Below are positions 45,001 to 57,760 of a stretch of DNA of 64,000 nucleotides, piece after piece. Position numbers and translations under genes: made by a program. Source of the stretch: Patiria pectinifera (Eukaryota; Echinodermata; Asteroidea; Valvatida; Asterinidae); NCBI GenBank assembly GCA_029964075.1, contig CM057136.1:13070381-13134380 (forward strand), in the 5' to 3' direction. Each line of letters begins with the position of its first letter. Position 1 is the stretch's first letter. The notes below the pieces were generated by a model. It did not search any database. It was not told the origin of the DNA and saw only the letters and a program-made list of their open reading frames with translations.

Positions 45001-48000
45001 AATGACTGGCAAAACAAGTGTCCCGTCATATTTTGTTTACATTTCTGTTTAATATTAAATATAACAAATATTTAAGATGAGTATGATATTGTTTGCATTA
45101 CCAACAGCCCACAACAGACGAAACGGACCGCGCACTGCCCAGCGAATCTAACCGACCGTCACAGATTATTGGATTAAGACACGCGTCGCAATTGTCCCGC
45201 CAAAAAACAAAAAAAAAAGACTAAAAAAAAGACCCGCGTGGTGTTGCTAGGGACTGACCACTTCTCCTCGATAGTGATTAAAACGATGTCGACTCGGGTA
45301 ATCATGCGAAGATGCCCGGCATTCTCCGTGGCTAGTCTTGCAGACGGTGAAGGGAAGTCGGCGGGAAATTAAAGGTTGGGGAGAAAGAGAGAGAGAGACA
45401 AGGAGAAGAAAGATGACTGGTTTTTCGGCTGATTGGGGGAAGCGTTTATGGCGTGTCTTGGACGGTTTTTGTGCTTGATTGCCGAAGGCGGTGCTGCCGG
45501 CCAAATTTAATAGTGTGTTACAACGCGGAGAGCTATTAGCATTGTGCCGTCGGTTCGTGGCTATTGTGTAGGGACTCGGGCTAATTGACTGGCTGCATTA
45601 TCATACATGACTTTAAACGGCGGAAATTGCGGGAGATTTCAATTTGAGAGGGTAGATCTCGTCTGTTGTGCTCGGGATAATAAGTCAGCTTAATTCAGAC
45701 GGAAAATATTAGTTTAGCGCATTCAATATCCGAAAATTGAAAAAAAGGGGGAGTGAAGATGGGGAAATAAGCCCGTGCGCATGCTCATACAGGCACTGGG
45801 CACTAATTGAACAATAAGTCGACACCACGCGCATGCGTAGGCCTACTGAACAATTTCAAGATTGGTGTCATGTTTGTTATTTAAACCAAATTTAACTTGC
45901 GACCAAGCTGACTTTCCCCAAAAAAATTCCATGTTACAATTTTTCAAAAGTAATAACTATACTGCCACTCCTGTTGGCGAGATTAACTTTTCCGAAACTG
46001 GGAACTTCAAACAATTTGAGACGTTGAGATCTGAAAGGACTCATTTTAAAGAAATCAAATATCACAATGGATCTGGTAAAAAAATGTAAAAAAAAAAATC
46101 TGTGTCCGATCAGATGAATAAATTTTGCTGCAAACCTGCACAGAACAATCAAATAACGTCAGTCTTTTATTAAATTACTGACAAAATTGTGGAGACCAAA
46201 AAAACCCTTGAAATATATTCTGCCATCTCACGAAACTAACAAAGAATAAGTCAGAAAGAAAGAAAGAAGTGAACTGGATTGGGGGAAGAGAGCATTAAAA
46301 GACGAAAATGAAATTTACCTCCCAGTTTGACGGTCTGCAAACCCAATCAAATATCGGCATTGCTGGCCAACGGCTGTTGAGAAAGGATGAGCTTGAAGAC
46401 AAAAGAATTGTCTACCGCTCGACCGGGAAAAATTACAGGGTATTATTCGTCCTCCCTGCTCCGTATAGAACTCGCTCAGGCGTCCCTTATAAGAGGGAAC
46501 CGAAAATTGTCTGTTTTTATTTGATTTCGGCGCGCACGCGGCATTTGGAATTTGATGAAGAAGCTTTCATCTTTATTACGCCGGGCAAGATCTTGAATGA
46601 TGGTATAAAAAAACAATGAAATTGGGGATTGTTCGGTTCGTTTTATTCCTCGCAGGTTTTTTTTTGGGGGGGGGGGGATTCAAGGTGACACATAGCCGTA
46701 CCATCTCTTTACACATCGACATCTTAATATGGTATTTTTTATGAACAGTGCGGTGTTTAAAATTGAGAGTTACTTCCAAAATCTGTGCTCTACGGAAGAC
46801 CGATATGTTTTCCTTTTACAAAAAAAAATTAAACATCGGACTTTTTCTTAGCAGTTTGAAAAAATTTTTAAACGAAGAAACATCCCTTGTTTAACACGTT
46901 GGTCTCGGGTCCATTGACATCTCATTAAAACGATAAAATCTGCAGCTTGTGACGGGCGAAATAAGCTCATCTTTGAAGGATGCAGTGTTTGAAACCTGTC
47001 AACAGAGGGCAGCAAACATCAGCACAGCATAATGCGGTCATGTACTACACAATGTTGCACTGACCACGGATCGCTCGATCAACTAGAACTGAGTTATCTC
47101 TATGAGCGCATGTGACACTAGCGCGCTTTCCTGGAAGGGATATTAGCGCACGGAGGGGAAAGACTAGACGTCGAAATGTCAAACACTGCTTGGAATTCCG
47201 AGAGCTGTATTGTAAATTACAAATTTACATTTTTGATTAAAAAGTATGCTTAATTGTTCTGTCCCACCTCGTGTTAAAGCAATGCATGGCATTTAGCGCT
47301 GAACCTTCGCTCGGTCCCAATGAAAGGAGTATATCCCATTGATAATAACAAAAAGAGTTTTAAAAAAATTATTACTCCTTTCCTCTGTGTGATAACCATG
47401 CATAACGATATAAGGGACATAATATGAATGTCCCGGCCGCAAATGTTTGTTTTGTTTCCTTTTCTGTAGACTAGTAAAGTCATACACATGCGTGAAACAC
47501 GTCACGTGATCGAATTTTCTTTCTCCAATTGCATTGAACAGCATCCTATAAATACATTTCACCTTTCCCCCGATTCATGGCTCTGGAGGACTTTTTTTTT
47601 ATAAAGGGAAGTTAAGTCCGAGAACCATTTCGTTACCAACTGACGCATGCGCGTTATAGTCATTTACTATACTTGGTTGCAGAAAAAAATACCTGCGTCC
47701 ACGGAGCTGCTCAGCGCAGAAATTTCCTAGGCACAGAAAACATTGTCTATACACTAAAATCGGTTGCCATAGAAATTGTCGTGCGATGCGTATTGCTTGT
47801 GGTATTTCCTACCACACAAAATTTGCCAAGTATTATCTCCATTAACTTCTTCAAGAAATTAGGTCCAAATCGTGAATCTATATCTTTAAAAAAAACACGA
47901 CTTTCCTTTTTTTTATCACAAGGACCCAGACTTTCCCCTTACCGTTGAAAACCTTAATAGAAATCATACTTGGTGTGTGCAGTGTGAAGACGACATGATT

Positions 48001-49420
48001 CCATGGGAATTTATTACGGTCTGATTGCTGTTCCATGGCAACCGAGGATGAGTTGTCTGTCTCCATTTCGACATGAGATGTATCGATTCTCAGATCTTAA
48101 TATTGTGCTCGCAGGTCCACCATTTCATGATAAAAAAAATTGTAGCCCCTTTTCCAGATTACACTATGTATCCAACGCCTGTGGTATGGTTAACCTACAA
48201 CGCTGCCAATAATATTGTATGCAGTCAGTTGCCTTGGTCCTGTCCGCTGGACCATCGATAAATCGGAGCGGTTACGAAAGACATGTACCTCCAGTTAAGG
48301 ATAATGAACACGTATATCCCTTTCCATTTTTCTCACAGGAAATTTGACTTAGTGAGTCGCCCGGGCAATTCTGTCGATAAACAAAAGGTGAGCGCCTCAC
48401 GGAACACAAGTATGAGGGGGAAGGGCAAAGATGTGTATATGGCGACGCAAGTCAGGCGCGGAATAGTCCACACGGAGGCCGCTGACTGCCGCGGCGAATT
48501 GATCAGAGCGTAAATCGTTTGAAACCCCGGAAGAAAAGATCCTCTCTCGGCTCGGCTATTGTCTCCTTCCTTCGTTCAAGGCAACCAGAGAGAGAGAGAG
48601 ACGAAACATATTTTTATATCCCAGATAATAGAACACGGTGTATCCCCGACGCCAATAACGCGATGAGGGCAATAAACGTGCGCGGTCGAATAAAGCCCGC
48701 GTAAAACGGGCGGAAGACTGCCGTTTAGCGCCGCTGAAAAGGCAGTATCGATCCGCCGGGAACAATTAACTGCCTTTAAAGCCCGGCTTCGATCCTCTGT
48801 GACTCTCTGAAAAATGAAGAAGCAAAAACGCGAAATGCTGCTCTGTGATCCTGCTGGACGTTTTCCACACTTATGAATACGTAATTGGTTTTTATCTTTT
48901 ACCTGACCGGCTTGTTCGGGATAGAAAAGGTTTTTTTTTTTAAATGATTGGTTCGGAGTCCAAAAAAAGGACCTTTACTGGAACAAAGACGAGGTCCACG
49001 CTGATAACCTTGATGTTCAGGCATTGTTCTCGAATTAAGAGATCGATGGCCGTACACGGCCGGAGAAAATTGACGCCAAAAGAAACATGATAAATTGACG
49101 TTTTCCATATAGCCGCCATATAGTGATTCATCTTCTTCATATAGAAATTGAATATTGCATTATGCCTCAGCGGGGCCACTCGCTGGACTCTTTGTTATAG
49201 TTATTAGGATGGATCCGTCGGCTCACGATGTTAAGTAATTTGTGTGGCTAGATCTGTCCCATTTTACAAGTTCAATACCAATTTGAAATTTCCGTGGGTT
49301 AACCGTCTGTATATACTTGATTTTACTTGTCTTCCAGATTGTTAAAAGATAATAACAGTATACTGCAATTTTTACGTTAACCTATGCATTGTTAATATGG
49401 AATGGTCTGTTTTGAAATGT
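42001..49420. other. Long gene-poor flank
   Basis: No exon, RNA gene or full-length transposon recognised in 7.4 kb. GC-rich or repeat-poor parts are at about 42690-42920, 43460-43700, 45240-45560 and 48340-48780. G runs at 43230, 44200 and 46660 and poly-C/poly-A at 44920-44945 mark degenerate repeats. The 103-codon frame at 46308-46619 begins with a plausible ATG but has no recognisable domain and no splice context. Confidence 0.4.
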
Positions 49421-49505
49421 GAGTTCTATAAAGTCTGTTTTTAAATTCCTAACCTATGTTTGGAAATGGAGTTCTATAAAGTCTGTTTTTAAATTTCTGA
49501 CTTAT
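49421..49505 (+). repeat. Tandem duplication, 48-bp period
   Basis: GAGTTCTATAAAGTCTGTTT and TTAAATT(C/T)CT are repeated with an offset of 48 (49421 and 49469). Confidence 0.8.
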
Positions 49506-49835
49506 TGTCCAAGGGATTGTGAGACACCCCGAATTTTGACGAAAATCTAGCTTACGCCATAATAAACCAAGGTGAATTTTTCTTTAAGACGAATAAGGTT
49601 TGGTCTGCAAGACCTTTGCAAGACTTCTGTCAACGTTTGTGTAAGTTTGCATATGAAATGGAAACACAAACTAAACATACCAAAATAGGACCTTTAGTAA
49701 AGATTTTCAATAAGAATTACATATCAAGGGTATTCGCAAATTTCGTTTACGTCACAAATTTTGTTTACAGGCGTCGTGTCGTTATTTAAACTTCATTCAA
49801 AAACTCCTGCGTATGCGTGTAAGTTGGAATTATTA

Positions 49836-50138
49836 CCCTCGCCAAGGAGGTTAGGTTTTCATCGGATTTTAGTGGTTGGTTGGTTGGTTGGTTTGTCTGT
49901 TAACAAGATAACTCAAAAAGGCCTGGATAGATTTGCGTGAAAATGTTTTTAGGGGTGGTCCTTGGTACAAGTGCAAATCGACTTGATTTTGGAAGTGATC
50001 CGGATCTGGGTCTGGATCCAGGATTTTTTTTAGGATTCCTTACCATTTATGCGAGTATTTCTTTTGGGTGTACGGACAATAATGGCGGGGAATTGTTTGG
50101 CCTTGGCGGAGGTTTGCGCTCTCTGAGTGCTTTCTAGT
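49836..50138 (+). mobile_element. MITE with CCTTGGCGGAGG end, copy 2 (third family)
   Basis: Collinear with 23165-23462 along the whole length. It has the better-preserved left end CCCTCGCCAAGGAGG, which is complementary to the CCTTGGCGGAGG at 50101-50112. A GGTT run near 49872 adds length. Non-coding. Confidence 0.82.
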
Positions 50139-52360
50139 TGTATTCTGTATGAAGCTCAATAACTCCAGTGTTTACGACGGTACGTAAGGATTTTCTCACG
50201 AAGTCATTGCTTCAATCTCGGTGCTGAGGTTGGAAACATTGCATGTCTTGATAGCGTCTTGAAGAAAGGTACCTTACCTAGAATCGGACTGTTGACGGCA
50301 CCATAGTTTTCACTTTAAACCATTGAGTCATACAGCCTTGCAAAAGCTTCGCTTTCATATTCACACCCTCCCTTATTCCTTCTTTTCTCTGTGCTCACTC
50401 TCATTTTGAAATAAGCCTGGGAAAAATAATAAAAGAAACGGGAGGAAAAAAAGGAGAACGTTTGCAAATAATCTAAGATTTCAGTCTCGGGGCCACGATG
50501 CAGGCTGGACTCGTAACGCTACACCGCTGAGCTGTTTTAAAGAAGCTTTTAATGACTCGTTGTTTTGTGTTGGCAAGGCAGAGAGCCCGGGGGCCCCGGC
50601 CCGGCCCCGGCCGGCCTCCTTTATTAGCGGCGTGTCTGAGGCGGGCCGGCCAAGCAAAGCCCCAGTCAGCTACTCAAATTGGGATCATATGAGGGGGATA
50701 CGATCTGCACCGCTATTTAAAACTGCTCTAATCCCGCCAGCCACCCCAGGCTTATAAAAGATGTGTGTGGACAACCACTAAAAAAAAAAAATAAGAAGAG
50801 AGACTTGAAGTAAAGGAACACGTGCTGGAAGCATCGCGCCGTTATTGACAGCTCTACCAAGCCGGGGGAGAACGAGGTCTCTGCTCCCCCCTTCGTCGAC
50901 AACCCCCTTCAAGAGCTCAGCCCCGCGAATCGGTGGAGAGGAAAGGGTGTTTAGCACATGAATCAAACTTTCATGACTATAGAGACCGCGGATAGCCCCC
51001 CTGTCGGATGATATTCGATTCTACATCCCGGCTTAAGTAAGAAAAAAGGAACCGGGGCAATTAAAATAAGAAGGGTGGAGGCGGGCGGGCCAAGGCCTTC
51101 CTCTTACAAATGCGCTGGGAATTAGCAGGAGCATGTCCTAGTTACTGCTTCTTGTTTTTCCTTATACCGTCTTTCTTCTCTACCGATGACGGGGGCTTTC
51201 ACCGAAAATCCTCAGTCTTTTCTCCGGTAAATCAGAGGGGTTGGAGCGCACTTTAGAGAGAGAGCGGTCAAGGAACGGCCCGGTTTTGCCGTATCGGGTT
51301 CGGGTCTCGGCGAGTCATTGCTCTCTGACCCAAATCTAGGCTCGTAATTCAAGGCAAAATTTAGGCCGTGACCTCTTTCGGTGTGGAAATGGAGCAACTG
51401 CGAAAACAACAACCAAAATGCCTTTTTTTTTTAAAGAATTACCGAGCGGGCCTTAGTTGGAAACCTAGATTAGACCTTTGCGTTTATGCAAAATGGAGGA
51501 GGAACTATAGCTATGAATATTCGAAAAGGCAATGAAATTATATTCATTTAAAATCACCATTCAAAGTACACTTCAATTGGACCTACCCGAGATGAATCAG
51601 TGCACTGCCTCATTATAGAAAGCTTACCTTCAAAGTTGTCTCCTCAGTGATTTTATCAATGCAAAGGCAAGTTTAAACAGTATTAAGTTACTTCGCGAAT
51701 TTTCGGAAGAAAAATCCTTTCTCAGTGTAAATACGTCCGTTCCAATACAGAAAGCGAAATTACCAAATCGGACGCGTAATTTTTTATGTAGAATTTAAAA
51801 TTTACAAGAATCGCAAGAATTACAGATACTATTTCCCGTGCGCTAATTTATCAAATTAGCACAAGCTATGACTTAGACGCTGAATTACGTGGTACGTGTG
51901 CATTTAAAATTCGTAAACGAATATAGCATGGAATGCAAAAGAACTTCTTACTATTTGTTGCTCGTTTCAAAAGAGTGTCAGACTGAGTTTGGCCTAATTT
52001 CTTAAAATGCTTCGATCGTGTCCATCGCACTGTGAATGAGACTAAATTCAACGATTACTTTTCACATCAGTCATCAGCTGTTTATGTGATTAATTTTAAT
52101 GGTTGAATTATTGTGACTGCGTTCACAATGCTTGGCATGAATGACAACATGGCATGCGTTCTCACATAATCTTAGATCGACCAATGACGTCTTGGCTGAT
52201 ACCTAACGACTCTCAATTGATAAGTGTTTCTATGCTATCTACCGTAGACGAACTGCCATTGCATGCAGCGCAACAATACAACCAGGGCACCGAACGGTTC
52301 GGGTTACGCTGATGAGGATTTTCCAAAAAACACTCCGGTTTTTTTGGTTGTTTTCGTAGC
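50139..52360. other. Intergenic with GC-rich segment
   Basis: No gene recognised. About 50570-50660 is very GC-rich (CCCGGCCCCGGCC runs), and 50880-51370 is GC-rich and repeat-poor. On the minus strand near 50480-50550 a sequence resembles an A-box part of a tRNA-derived SINE without a B box. 51480-52100 is AT-rich. Confidence 0.4.
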
Positions 52361-52556
52361 TGGCGCCACCGCATGGCAGCCTCGGGCGAATGTAACGAAT
52401 ATTCATGTCAGTGAAATATACGCTCATGAATTATTCATATCGATTTTCATTAATTTTGTGTTTATTCCGCGCAGCGTGTGGCGCCACCGTATAATGGCAG
52501 AATCCGAGTGGTGATTTGAATATTCATGTAAAGTATATTCTAATGAATTATTCATG
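52361..52556 (+). repeat. Duplicated module of about 80 bp with ATGAATTATTCAT motifs
   Basis: TGGCGCCACCG ... ATGGCAG ... GAATATTCATGT ... ATGAATTATTCAT occurs at 52361-52438 and again at 52479-52554. Spacing and order are kept, but the connecting sequence is diverged. ATTCAT/ATGAAT sites are the type bound by POU and other homeodomain factors, so a regulatory role is possible but unproven. Confidence 0.7.
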
Positions 52557-53249
52557 CTTTCATGCATGTTTTGTCGATGCTCCCTTGAAAAAAGTAAAGA
52601 TCTAAATATCTCTTTCGCAAGTTCGACAATTTCTAGACCAAATCAAACTAATCATCTGGATTTTGTGGAGTACCACCAAAAATTACGTGCGTACACCCCT
52701 TTATAGGTAGTTGCTGTAACTATGATGTGAATGTTGCAATGCGCTTTTATGAGAAAGATTTTTGATTCCTGGAAAATGTTGCAATGCAATGGCTAGAATC
52801 CAAATTTTAAGAGTTCAACAGAACTAATAGTTAACTATGTTTTGTTTCGTTTCTTATTGGAGCAGTATATCATCAATTGTCAATAATGCAATATGTTTTC
52901 ATCAAACTGTGTACTTCTACAAGAAAAACAACCCGAAACAAAGCTTAGCATCAGTTCACTGAAGGGTTACTGATGTTTTTTTGACAAAACGTCTTCCTGA
53001 CCATTAATGTTCGTAAAAACAAAATTTCAGTTTTATTTTGTGAAAGTATCAAAACTATGTTCTGAATGTAAACCTATATATAAATGCTTGAATCTCCTTT
53101 TTTTGGTCTGAGTTCTAAAAAAAGAAAGAGATAATGTACAATTTGCGACTGCGGTCCAAATGTTTTCATTTTATCTGCCGTTCAGTCCCACGCTTGACAT
53201 GTTTATCAGGAATTCTTGGGCTGAGTGTCAACTGTTGTTGATGTCTAAT
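52557..53249. other. Intergenic
   Basis: AT-rich, with nothing recognised. Confidence 0.45.
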
Positions 53250-53430
53250 AACCCATTCCTGATTGGCTGTGAATGGAAACCGTCAGATCCCGCACCCTCA
53301 TCCGCGTTCCCACGCCCCGTTGGCGCATTTCCGAACGTGACTCACGCAAGGAGGCGGGACACACGACCTTGACCCGACCCGGAAGTGGCGTAGAAATCGT
53401 GACTGGCGAGACCATCCCAGCCGTGACCTA
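53250..53430. promoter_or_regulatory. Possible CpG-rich promoter
   Basis: A short CpG-rich island in AT-rich surroundings carries an inverted CCAAT box (GATTGG at about 53260), GGCGG near 53352 and an ETS-type CCGGAAGTG near 53380. No TATA box or matching first exon is seen. It lies about 400 bp before the exon-like segment at 53800. Confidence 0.3.
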
Positions 53431-53799
53431 GTCCAGACTTTTTTTGATGATTATTAAAAAAAAATTTACCTTTCGCATCGTATCATTGCGAATAATTTCA
53501 TTTTTTGGGTGGGGAATTTGGTGCAATAATGTGCTCTATCAAAACAACCAAAATAAAGCAAAGCAAAAGAGAAGAACCACATTTTTTTCTTCTTAAAATA
53601 TGACTACATTCGTCTCGGGTCGGCATGCGAATGAATATTTTTATGAGCTTTTCTCCCTGATTTTTAAATTAAATGTACTGAACCTGGAAGCCAACTGAAA
53701 AAATCAAAGTAAACTAATTTAGAATGAAATATTTGATCTTTGAGGTAAAGTTGAGTATTAATTGTTTGACATGAATATTATTAATGTTTTTCCTTGCAG

Positions 53800-53875
53800 T
53801 CGTATACCAAGCCCTGTTCATGCATAAGGAATCGAGAAAAACAGTCGACGACCGATTCATGGCTCAACTTATCAG
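53800..53875 (+). CDS. Candidate internal exon, unknown gene
   Basis: It is bounded by TTTTTCCTTGCAG (acceptor ending at 53799) and AG/GTTGGT (a modest donor at 53876). Of the three frames, one is blocked. The frame from 53802 reads VYQALFMHKESRKTVDDRFMA then QLIR, which has the composition of a real protein; the frame from 53800 is also open. I do not recognise the family, and no partner exons are found within the window. It could equally be chance. Only transcript or homology data would settle it. Confidence 0.35.
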
Positions 53876-55353
53876 GTTGGTCATTAATTCTTGTGAGAAA
53901 TAATCGAGACACACGCCCAAAGAATATCACAAGTTTTTAACTAAACATGTATCGGCTTACAAGAAACGCTGGTTGTCTTCAAACCAGAAACGTTCAGGTT
54001 TCTTTTGATAAAAAAAAAATTAAAACATAATATTGAGAGTAATTAGGTCAGCCGTTCTTTCTCAAGAGCATTTTAAATTTCAGAAATGTATTTACAAGAG
54101 ATGTTTAGGCAATCTCTGATATAGCTAGTTTCTTTTTTGGTTTCCCACGGATAGTTCGTGTCCTCCGGTCGTGTCAACCAAGGCCGTAACCCTTTAGGGC
54201 GATACCAGTAAAACATTCCCTAACTCTCTCACGCACTCCTTCAAAATATCTTTGCTTTTTTCTCTTTTCCCCTTTTTTCACGGCGACCAAGGCTGCCCAG
54301 AAAATCCCCGAAGAGAATCTGTACACACACCTGTAAAATTGTTGACGTTGGTGTTTTTGTGTTGTTTGTTATCATTCACCGAAGTTTTTAGACCATGAAT
54401 CGCGGCAGAAAAGCCCCGGTGGGGGCTTAGCCACAGATCACTGCGGGCCAGCAATAGCGGTGCTTAGGTGGCCATGTTTACGGCCCGATTAGGCCACGCT
54501 CGACTGGCTCGCTTACCCGTGGACTTGAACGCAAACCGCCAGTCAGTCTGTCTGCTCCTATACCTGCGCCCTGCCGCTCCGTCAACCACCGCCAACAAAA
54601 ACAACAAGCCACAAACAAAATGCTTGTTTTACATTCCACTACCTAACAAAAATCCCTCCTTAAAACCCCAAACAATAGTGCCGTTTCCCTTCCCCTCTTT
54701 CTTTGATATAACCCGAGGAATAATTGACCGGCGAAAAATAATTTCATAAATCTCCGGATTTGATCGGATTAAAATGATTGTGAGCCGGGGCTTGTCCGAG
54801 GTGGGGAGAAAAGGGGGTGCTTTTGCGGCGGACCGGCGGGGCGTGACTAATGAGCGTTCACCTGGGGTAATTTGGCGGGCGATGGGACAGGAATAAGCCG
54901 GGGTCTTACCGGGGGATCGCTTCCCCCTCGCCGCTCCCCGTCAAAAGACCGTAATCGCGTAGACGTCAGTTGCAATAAGCGCGGATTTACGGATGGTATC
55001 ATAACAATATTATTGCCGAATTCCTTCCTTTTTCTTCTCTCTCGTGGAAATTACAACAAACTTGCCCGCGGCGGGGGGCTTGCTAGCAGCCACGGCACGG
55101 CCATTGTAGGAATGTTTGCCCCGCCGACTAGAAATCTTTCTGGAATCTCTGATTTTTTTATTTTGGAGTGAACGGTAGGACAAACGGAGCCCGTATACAG
55201 AGCGATACCGCATTCATATCACACACCACGCTAACCATATGTTCTTGAGTCGGACCGTTTTTAAAAAAAATCATACGTAGTATATGATCACTACCAATGT
55301 GACTGCTAACTTCATGGGTTCACGTTTTATGTCAGCCAAGCATTCTTGTCGTC
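53876..55353. other. Intergenic with GC-rich segment
   Basis: No exon recognised. About 54400-54560 and 54780-55140 are GC- and CpG-rich and repeat-poor, similar in character to the GC-rich patches upstream of and within Dmbx. Confidence 0.4.
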
Positions 55354-55838
55354 GAGTCCATCACAAGTCTAACAAGGCCTCACGAGTCCTCACAAGTCCA
55401 TCACAAGTCCTCACAATTCCATCACAATTCCGTCACAATTCCTCACAAGCCCACCATAAGTCAACACAAGTCATCACAAGTCCATCACAAGTCCATCACC
55501 AGTCCATCACAAGTCTATCACAAGTCCTCACAAGTCCATCACAAGTCCTCACGATTCCATCACAAGTCCTCACAAGCCCATCACAAGTCATCACAAGTCA
55601 CCACACGTCCATAACAAGTCCCCAAAAGTCCTCAAAAGCCCATCACAAGTCATCACACGTCACCACAAGTCCATACAAGTCCACTCAAGTCCTCACAAGT
55701 CCACACAAGTCCTTACAAGTCCACACAAGTCTTCACAAGTCCACACGTCCCCACAAGTTCATCACAAGTCCTCACAATTCCATCACAAGTCCTCACAAGT
55801 CCATCACTAGTCATCCAGTCACAAGTGAAGTCACAAGC
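55354..55838 (+). repeat. CACAAGTC minisatellite, array 3
   Basis: About 45 units mixing 10-bp (CACAAGTCCT) and 11-bp (CACAAGTCCAT) forms, in the same orientation as the arrays at 29.5 and 36.2 kb. Inverted units GGACTTGAGACAGGACTTGT follow at about 55902-55921. The 190-codon frame across it (55284-55856) reflects the absence of stop words in the unit and is not a gene. Confidence 0.95.
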
Positions 55839-57487
55839 TATTCGCATGAACTGTGACAAAATATTCTCATGTCATTATTTCATCCCTTGTTTTCAGAGAC
55901 TGGACTTGAGACAGGACTTGTGTTGGACGCCACTGTAATGGTCCAACAAAACATACAATCCATAGAAGTTAGCATTCACATTGGTATCGATCATGCTCCC
56001 AATCTATTAACATAAAGCAAAATAAATTTTTCGAACATCCTTGGTATTACCCTACATCCCTCGGGATACCAAGATGGGTTTCGAGCCTCCTTTCACCACT
56101 CTTTAATGCCCTCGATCAATTATTCCCGATAACATTAAAAATTTGATGACTTAATGTCATCTTGGCCGTTTATGGAAAAAATAAAACTAGTGATGGATGT
56201 CGCACAATTATGATTTAGGCTTCGTTTTCCATGGGTGAACGTTATATCATAAACGCTGCAAATAATATGATTTCCATTCAATGGATGGTTTAGGTGAAGT
56301 AATAGGGACACTTTAGCTGATTTTGCAGCGCTCTTTGCCCAAATTTGGTTAATTCTTTGAAATCACCACGACAATACCAATACCCGATAATGGTGTTTAA
56401 AATAGAGCTCACACAAATCACATCTCTTCTATTCACTACTATTCTAATGGATGCGCTAGGTAAACACGGACACAATCACAATGCGTCATTGAGTAAACTC
56501 CCCACCCCCTCAAAAAAAGCTGCAGCTTTTGATAGATAACTTGCAAATTTCCACCGACAATAAAAACTTAAAAAAAAGCCGGGGTGGTTACATCCATTCA
56601 GTCGGCCGGCCCCCTCACTCTCATCACATCCCCTCCGCCGGCCAGCGGAGCGCCAGCCCCCCATCGATCGATGTCCCAGATACGCTCCCTAAGCAAAAGA
56701 TGATCCGGGCCCTGCCACTCGCCGGTTAAAATGTTTCCCCAAAAGATCACAAGTGGGGACTGCATTAAGCCCGGCTGGAGTATTTGCCCAGCATTGACAA
56801 TCTATCACACTAGCTGGTGACTTTTCCCTCCTACTTCTGGCTTTCCCGTCTTCTTCTTTTTCTTCTTCTTCTTCGTCTTCTCCTTCTCGCCTTGCTTCCT
56901 CACTCTAACCCTCTCCCCGGCTACCCATTAGGGCGGGCGGGAAAACTTGTTTCTGTGTGCCGAAGTCTCGAAGAAATGACAACCGTGGATTTTTCCTGAG
57001 TACATTGAAATGTTTTGATTTCGGGATGGGGAAAAATAAAATAAATGTTCTCCCCCAGGATCCGGGTTGACTGGCCAGCACTATGCTCTCTGAATTTGGA
57101 ATCGGTCGCTCGGTGAACTATCTGAAGTTTCTGGGTCAACACATTGGCACAATGTGAACTGATGGAGCAGGGTGTAAACTAAACGAGAGGTGGAGAAACG
57201 ACCGACTTTTTTATTCAGAGAAATGAATGCTATGTTCCTGACAAAACTCCAAGCTCATTTTTGTTTTGTGTTAAATATTTTTCTGGTCATGTTTCTGCCT
57301 TGCAGTGAGCTGTGGTTGTATCAAGTCACTACCTACCTTATATACATGAAAGCCAAACAATTCTACAATGACAGATATTGGTAACATTTCCCATTTATGT
57401 GGTCTGGGAAAATTAAACCCTTTTCACCAAAATTGGCACTCTGCAGGATTACCACATAAAACATGAAGTCAACAAAAAATAAAGACT
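55839..57487. other. Intergenic
   Basis: No gene recognised. Contains a GC-rich patch at about 56580-56720 and a (TTC)n pyrimidine tract at about 56845-56895. Confidence 0.45.
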
Positions 57488-57760
57488 AGTCAGGTTGGCG
57501 CAGTGGTTACTGTCCTCGCCTTCCACCGCTATGGTCCGGGTTCGATTCCTGCCCGGACCACAATGTGGATTGGGTTTTCAGTCCCTAACTGATTCCATGG
57601 GTTTTACCCAGAATATTCTTCTGGGGTTTTCCCCCGCCTCTAAAACTGTAATTTCTTCTCATTTTCTTCTCTGCATAGTTTTCTTCAGGCTTTCGAGCTG
57701 CAGTGCCTAGGGCACTTTTGAGGAATCCTTGGTTTCATAACCAGAAAGAAATAAAACAGA
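57488..57760 (+). mobile_element. tRNA-derived SINE
   Basis: A box TTGGCGCAGTGGTTACTG (about 57495) and B box GGTTCGATTCC (57539-57549) are followed by a non-tRNA body with GGATTGGGTTTTCAGTCCC and an A-rich tail (ATAAAACAGATAAAAC). This is the standard SINE layout. The short frame inside (57495-57710) is not a gene. Confidence 0.8.

Noticed and set aside
46308-46619. 103-codon frame with an ATG in good context
   Set aside because: No homologue recognised and no flanking exons. A single-exon gene of this size cannot be supported from sequence alone.
50480-50550. Minus-strand AGCTCAGCGGTGTAGCG resembling a tRNA A box
   Set aside because: No B box at the proper distance, so it is too weak to list as an RNA gene or SINE.
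55284-55856. 190-codon open frame
   Set aside because: It is made of minisatellite array 3. The 10- and 11-bp units simply lack stop words, and the order of units changes frame without any sign of selection.
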